Shown piece after piece: positions 15,462 through 18,914 of a stretch of DNA of 18,914 bases. The DNA comes from JBDHTS01 sp044220535 (GTDB lineage Bacteria > Pseudomonadota > Alphaproteobacteria > Micavibrionales > Micavibrionaceae): the NCBI GenBank assembly GCA_044220535.1, contig JBGAQU010000056.1, forward strand, positions 1 through 18,914, in the 5' to 3' direction. The notes under the pieces are model-generated. The model was not told the DNA's origin. It saw only the letters and a list, made by a program, of their open reading frames with translations, and made no database searches. The position numbers were made by a program, and so were the translations under genes. Each line of letters starts with the position of its first letter. The first letter of the stretch is position 1.

Positions 15462-16820
15462 CTATGGAGCACGCAAATTCTGTACGGCGCCCGTACCGCG
15501 AATTTTATTGATGCGGTTTTGAACGCTTTCCTGAACGCGCCCGATTTCCAGTTCAAGGATCTGTGACAAATTCATCTCCGTTCGCAACTGGCTGTTGAAC
15601 TGATCCATGCCCTGCATCAGGTTGGCGGCTTCTATGGTCGCGCCCATTCGCTGAACGTTGGCGGGCTTGGTATAAAGGTTGATATAAAATTCGGGCCGCA
15701 GATAAAGCGTTTTATTCATGACTTCCATCAGGGCGTTATAACTTGGGCGTTGTCCGACCATGGTTCTTGCGTCTGCATCGTTGAACCCCAGCTGTGTATA
15801 CACTTTCGCCAGATATTCCCCGACATCTTCCGCGGGTTGGCGGTCACCGGTTTTCATTCCGACGATATTATCGAAGGAATATTCCGCTACGTTGCGCCGC
15901 GCCGCGATGCTGCGGATATCGAGATAGGAAAAATGGTTGACCGGGCTTCTGTATGTGTCTTCCGCGATAAAATCCATTGTAGAGTTATCATAGAGATTGC
16001 TTGCCATGGCGAAAATATCGCGCTCGCGTTCATTGACGGGGTTATTGACGTTGTTATCCGCGAAATCCGCATCCAGCGTCAGGGGCTGGACGACCGTGTT
16101 CATAAAGCTGATATCGCGGTTAATGCCCGGCGCGTTGGAATTCGCCACGCGGCAGATCGATTTCATGGCCTTGAAATGGTCTTCATTGTCGCAAAACAGA
16201 TCCCGCATCTGCTCAAACCTGGACTCCTTGTCGGTCGCCGTGCCGGTGGCGGCCAGGCTTTCACCGTTGCCCAGTTGCCGGTCCTGCATGCGTTTGGACA
16301 GGATATGCGCGGTAAGGATACTGTTGCGATACGCCGAGCCCAGGCCCCGGCTGGCCGTGCCCAGCGTGCACATTTCACTGTCGGGTGTATAGTCCTTATG
16401 TGCCCGCGCGGCCATCTCTTGTAAAATCTGCTGCGTCTCCAGCTGGTTTTTGGCATCCAGCATCGCCCCGAACGCCTCAACCTGAAGCATGCCAGTCGTC
16501 ACCAGCTGTTCCGCCATGCCGCGCATCGCCGCAAGAAGGTTCTGTTGCCAGAAATATTGAAGCCAGAACACATCGCGGAAGGCAACGAATTGCAGCCTGA
16601 TATATTCCTGGGTTGCAACGTGCTGTTCAGCGATAAAAGCCCGTGTCTGTGTATGTGCTAACCCATTGCATTCACAGTTAATACAGGCGGCTATGGATGA
16701 TCTGGGGGTCAGGCCTGCGACGAAAAGGCATGCAAATACGAAAAAACCAAGAGCCGCCCGCTTAAATGCGGCCGGATCCTTTTGTCGATACCGGATATCT
16801 GGCGCTGCCAGTGTTCGCAT
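15462..16820 (-). CDS. Array paralogue 1, first gene of the array, exported Cys-motif protein of unknown function
   Basis: The protein (452 aa) has a long basic n-region, a signal peptide (~21-45) and CINCEC directly at the mature N-terminus (C46, C49, C51). It continues with FWLQYFWQQNLLAAMRGMAEQ, GAMLDAKNQLETQ (118-130), AHKDYTPDSEMCTLGT (C151), cysteine pair C210/C223, INRDISFMNTVVQPLTLDADF, VAEYSFDNIVGMKT (311-324), PSYNALMEVMNKTLYLRPEF (359-378) and LYTKPANVQRMGATIEAAN. It is divergent from icmL across ~200 bases and leads the array. A minus-strand TATGAT at 16874-16879 could be its -10 box. The signal peptide and six spaced cysteines suggest an oxidised periplasmic or exported protein. 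A distant link to IcmX/TraW (exported, similar length) is only a guess. Confidence 0.93.
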   Translation of the reverse strand: MRTLAAPDIRYRQKDPAAFKRAALGFFVFACLFVAGLTPRSSIAACINCECNGLAHTQTRAFIAEQHVATQEYIRLQFVAFRDVFWLQYFWQQNLLAAMRGMAEQLVTTGMLQVEAFGAMLDAKNQLETQQILQEMAARAHKDYTPDSEMCTLGTASRGLGSAYRNSILTAHILSKRMQDRQLGNGESLAATGTATDKESRFEQMRDLFCDNEDHFKAMKSICRVANSNAPGINRDISFMNTVVQPLTLDADFADNNVNNPVNERERDIFAMASNLYDNSTMDFIAEDTYRSPVNHFSYLDIRSIAARRNVAEYSFDNIVGMKTGDRQPAEDVGEYLAKVYTQLGFNDADARTMVGQRPSYNALMEVMNKTLYLRPEFYINLYTKPANVQRMGATIEAANLMQGMDQFNSQLRTEMNLSQILELEIGRVQESVQNRINKIRGTGAVQNLRAP

Positions 16821-17022
16821 ACTGCAGTCAAAGCCCCGCTTTTGACCGGTTTACCCTCTTTAATTAAAAGTTTATCATATTCTGTGCCGGAAAGTATAAA
16901 AAAGACGTAAGACGATTTTCCTGCTAAACTGAGGGGTAGCCGGTTTTAATATTGCTTCCTGTGTAAGAGGTAAATACACTGGACGGCGCAGATTCGGCTT
17001 GTACAAATCACTTCACCGGTCA
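16821..17022. promoter_or_regulatory. Divergent control region between the paralogue array and icmL-icmK
   Basis: This AT-richer stretch must hold the promoters of both divergent units. On the minus strand TATGAT (16874-16879) is a fair -10 box without a clear -35. On the plus strand TAATAT near 16947 could serve icmL, again without a strong -35. TTTAATTAAA at 16859-16868 is a perfect 10-base palindrome. AAGAGG at 16965-16970 looks like a Shine-Dalgarno, but no usable in-frame start follows it at normal distance. Confidence 0.35.
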
Positions 17023-17775
17023 ATGGTCAATATGAACGACGGTCCATCGCCTACACCCAAAAAGCCGCCGCCGCGGGATTTCAGGGCTGCGCGCGCGGAA
17101 CAGGCATCCAGCCGGAATCCGTCGCCGTCAACCAGCAAGGCAGGCCAGGAAAACATAGGCAATCTGGGCGCTGTCGTTATCCGCAATGAATTTTACCGCG
17201 ATGGTTACCGTTCCATCCTGAAGCTGGCCGTGTTCCAGAGCATGATCATTCTGGCGCTGATTTTTGCCATGTTTTTTGTTATTTATGTCAATCAACCGGA
17301 AAACCGTTATTTCGCCACGACCGAAGACGGGCGTCTTGTGCCGTTGACGGCGCTGAACGAACCGAACCTGAGCAATCCGGCGCTGATGTCCTGGGTGGCC
17401 CAGTCTGCTACCGAAGTAATGACCTTCGGATTCAACGATTACCGCCGCCGTCTGCAGGAAGCGTCGCGCAATTTCACTCGCCGCGGCTGGGAAAGTTTTA
17501 CTCAGGCTTTGCAACGCTCCCGTATCATTGAAATGGTGGAGTCAAACCAGCAGGTAGTGACGGCGGCCCCCTCCGGCGCGCCGATCCTGAAATCTGAAGG
17601 CCTGGTGGCCGGGCGATATCAGTGGGAGGTCCAGCTGCCCATGATTTTATCCTATCAGGCCGGGTCTAAAATGCGGTCTGATGACATATTGTTGACGCTT
17701 ATTGTGGTTCGCGTTCCGCGGCTTGAAAATCCGAATGGTGTTGGCATTGAACAATGGCTTGCGGTGGCAAAATAA
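17023..17775 (+). CDS. icmL: IcmL/DotI, inner-membrane type IVB protein (TraM-like)
   Basis: IcmL/DotI is a bitopic inner-membrane protein that assembles with DotJ in Legionella and has a VirB8-like periplasmic domain. Here a Pro/Ser-rich cytoplasmic stretch precedes one membrane segment (LKLAVFQSMIILALIFAMFF), then a periplasmic domain with the family signature RYFATTEDGRLVPLTALNEP, LMSWVAQSATEVMTFGFNDY, NFTRRGWESFTQAL, GRYQWEVQLPMILSYQ and LTLIVVRVPR. The start is uncertain: the frame is open from a TTG at 16999, with ATGs at 17023 and 17032, and none has a good Shine-Dalgarno. The ~245-258 aa length exceeds Legionella IcmL (~212) because of the N-terminal extension. icmK follows 29 bases after the stop. 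Confidence 0.93.
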   Translation: MVNMNDGPSPTPKKPPPRDFRAARAEQASSRNPSPSTSKAGQENIGNLGAVVIRNEFYRDGYRSILKLAVFQSMIILALIFAMFFVIYVNQPENRYFATTEDGRLVPLTALNEPNLSNPALMSWVAQSATEVMTFGFNDYRRRLQEASRNFTRRGWESFTQALQRSRIIEMVESNQQVVTAAPSGAPILKSEGLVAGRYQWEVQLPMILSYQAGSKMRSDDILLTLIVVRVPRLENPNGVGIEQWLAVAK

Positions 17776-17804
17776 CCTAAAAGAGCGGGTCCGGCGGTCT
17801 TATA

Positions 17805-18914
17805 ATGATGAAAATAAAAGGGATGTGTAAAATTCGCGTGTCAAAATCCGGAATGGCAATGCTGGGCCTGACGCTATGCGCCCTTACTGTTTTCTCGCAC
17901 GGGGTTCGGGCGCAGACGCCAATGCCTGTGCCTGCGGATAATGCGGGCCCTTCCTCTGCTCTTGCGCCGGCGCAGCAGGATCAGGGCGGACTCCCGGCTT
18001 TTTCAATGCCGGGCATCACTGACACGGCCGGAACGGCGCCGGCGTCTGCCGCACCTCCCGCCAATGGCAACCAGACCCAGACATCTTCCGGTGGTAATTT
18101 TTTCGGTAATAGCAACGACAATGCCGGGACGGATTTGCCTTCGGGTGATGGGGTCAATCCCCGCGCCCCGGGTTTGCAGCTCACCCCCGACGCCCCTGCG
18201 GGTAACCAAGCTGGCGGTGGGTTCGATCCTTTCGCCGCTGCGCCGACGGAACCCGTAAAAACGCCGGAACAGGTCCAGGCTGAAATCCGTTCGCGGTCCT
18301 ATGAGGCGGCTGTGACGGGACTTTTGCCTTTGCGATCTGGCGAAATCCGCCAATTGCTGGAGAGTTACGATAAAACCCAGCAGGCAGTCGAGGTGCCGCT
18401 TTTCCCCTACCCCAAACCGGAAGTGACGGTACAAACGGTTTCGCTCGATCCTGGCGCCGTTCCGCCTGAGCTTAAAGTTGCCACGGGTCATGTCAGCACC
18501 TTGAATATTATGGATGTGACGGGTGCGCCCTGGCCGATTCAGGACGTCAGCTGGGCCGGGAACTTTGAGATCGTGCAACCGGAATCCGGCGGGTCTGTCA
18601 TTCGCGTGACCCCTATGTCGGAATTCGCGTACGGTAATCTTTCCGTGCGTCTGGTCGGGTTGACGACACCGGTAACTTTTATGATAAAAACGCATCGCGA
18701 TATGGTTCAGTACCGGTTTGACGCGCGCATCGCCGAATATGGGCCAAACGCCAAGCCGCCTGTCATGCAGGGCAGCATGCCCATGGTTTCAGTGGGCGAC
18801 CCTTCCATGGGCACAATCCTGGATGGCGTGGCGCCGGATGGTGCAGAGCTTTTAAGCGTTGAAGGCGTGGATGGCAGGACGACGGCTTACAAGATAGGTA
18901 AGATGACCTATGTG
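17805..18914 (+). CDS. icmK: IcmK/DotH, outer-membrane core protein of the type IVB system (TraN-like), cut by the window end
   Basis: DotH/IcmK forms part of the outer-membrane core ring together with DotC, DotD and DotG. A frame from ATG 17805 stays open for 370 codons to the window end. It has a signal peptide ending near GVRAQ, then a long Gly/Pro/Asn/Ala-rich linker (~40-150). The conserved part starts with VQAEIRSRSYEAAVTGLLPL, followed by EIRQLLESYDKTQQAVE, VSLDPGAVPPELKVATGHV, VTGAPWPI (W243), GSVIRVTPMSEFAYGNLSVR, and a C-terminal region that is cut off. ATG 17823 or 17853 are other possible starts. The family usually has ~360 residues, so the linker makes this one longer. It follows icmL as in both Legionella and IncI plasmids, so dotG/icmE is expected next. 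Confidence 0.94.
   Translation, partial: MMKIKGMCKIRVSKSGMAMLGLTLCALTVFSHGVRAQTPMPVPADNAGPSSALAPAQQDQGGLPAFSMPGITDTAGTAPASAAPPANGNQTQTSSGGNFFGNSNDNAGTDLPSGDGVNPRAPGLQLTPDAPAGNQAGGGFDPFAAAPTEPVKTPEQVQAEIRSRSYEAAVTGLLPLRSGEIRQLLESYDKTQQAVEVPLFPYPKPEVTVQTVSLDPGAVPPELKVATGHVSTLNIMDVTGAPWPIQDVSWAGNFEIVQPESGGSVIRVTPMSEFAYGNLSVRLVGLTTPVTFMIKTHRDMVQYRFDARIAEYGPNAKPPVMQGSMPMVSVGDPSMGTILDGVAPDGAELLSVEGVDGRTTAYKIGKMTYV

Noticed and set aside
16874..16902. Sigma-54 promoter before the paralogue array
   Set aside because: GTGCC occurs near 16884 but no GCAA lies at the required distance, so the -24/-12 pair is absent.

Overview
The window is part of a type IVB secretion (Dot/Icm, IncI Tra-like) locus in a flagellated, fairly GC-rich Gram-negative bacterium, most likely an alphaproteobacterium. 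That placement is inferred from the protein style, from flgK/flgL and from a sigma-54-type site. It is not proven, and no rRNA or housekeeping marker is present.

Layout. Left part, plus strand: a lytic transglycosylase with a large N-terminal extension (121-1518), then dotD, dotC and dotB packed as an operon (1651-4258), a ~93-bp MITE-like inverted-repeat element (4268-4360), icmT (4363-4662), and a proline/alanine-rich exported protein with a C-terminal TcpQ-like domain (4815-6482). Middle, minus strand: flgL and flgK (6484-9917), apparently with their own sigma-54-type promoter at 9979-9995, and upstream of them a tandem array of five paralogous exported cysteine-containing proteins (10019-16820) that I cannot assign to a known family. 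Right part, plus strand and divergent from the array: icmL/dotI, then icmK/dotH, which runs off the window end.

How the parts fit. DotD, DotC and DotH belong to the outer-membrane core of the type IVB machine. DotI/IcmL and IcmT are inner-membrane parts, and DotB is the cytoplasmic ATPase. The transglycosylase could open peptidoglycan for assembly, and the TcpQ-domain protein could be an extra periplasmic part. The order dotD-dotC-dotB-icmT matches the traH-I-J-K order of IncI plasmids rather than the split Legionella arrangement. The block from 6484 to 16820 lies on the opposite strand between icmT/tcpQ and icmL-icmK, so it looks inserted into, or rearranged within, a transfer operon.

The most unusual content is the five-gene array. 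All members share a signal peptide (the last one also, but only in a shifted reading frame), an FDAK.Q..TQ-like motif, an HKDY.P...MC..GT-like motif, a paired-cysteine region and a highly conserved C-terminal block (PSYYAQ ... FY.dLYdtpaNV.R). Four of the five also have a Cys-rich cluster right after the signal peptide. The member next to flgK has lost that cluster and carries a one-base frameshift at an A5 run. No intergenic stretch exceeds 300 bases, and I saw no tRNA, rRNA or CRISPR.
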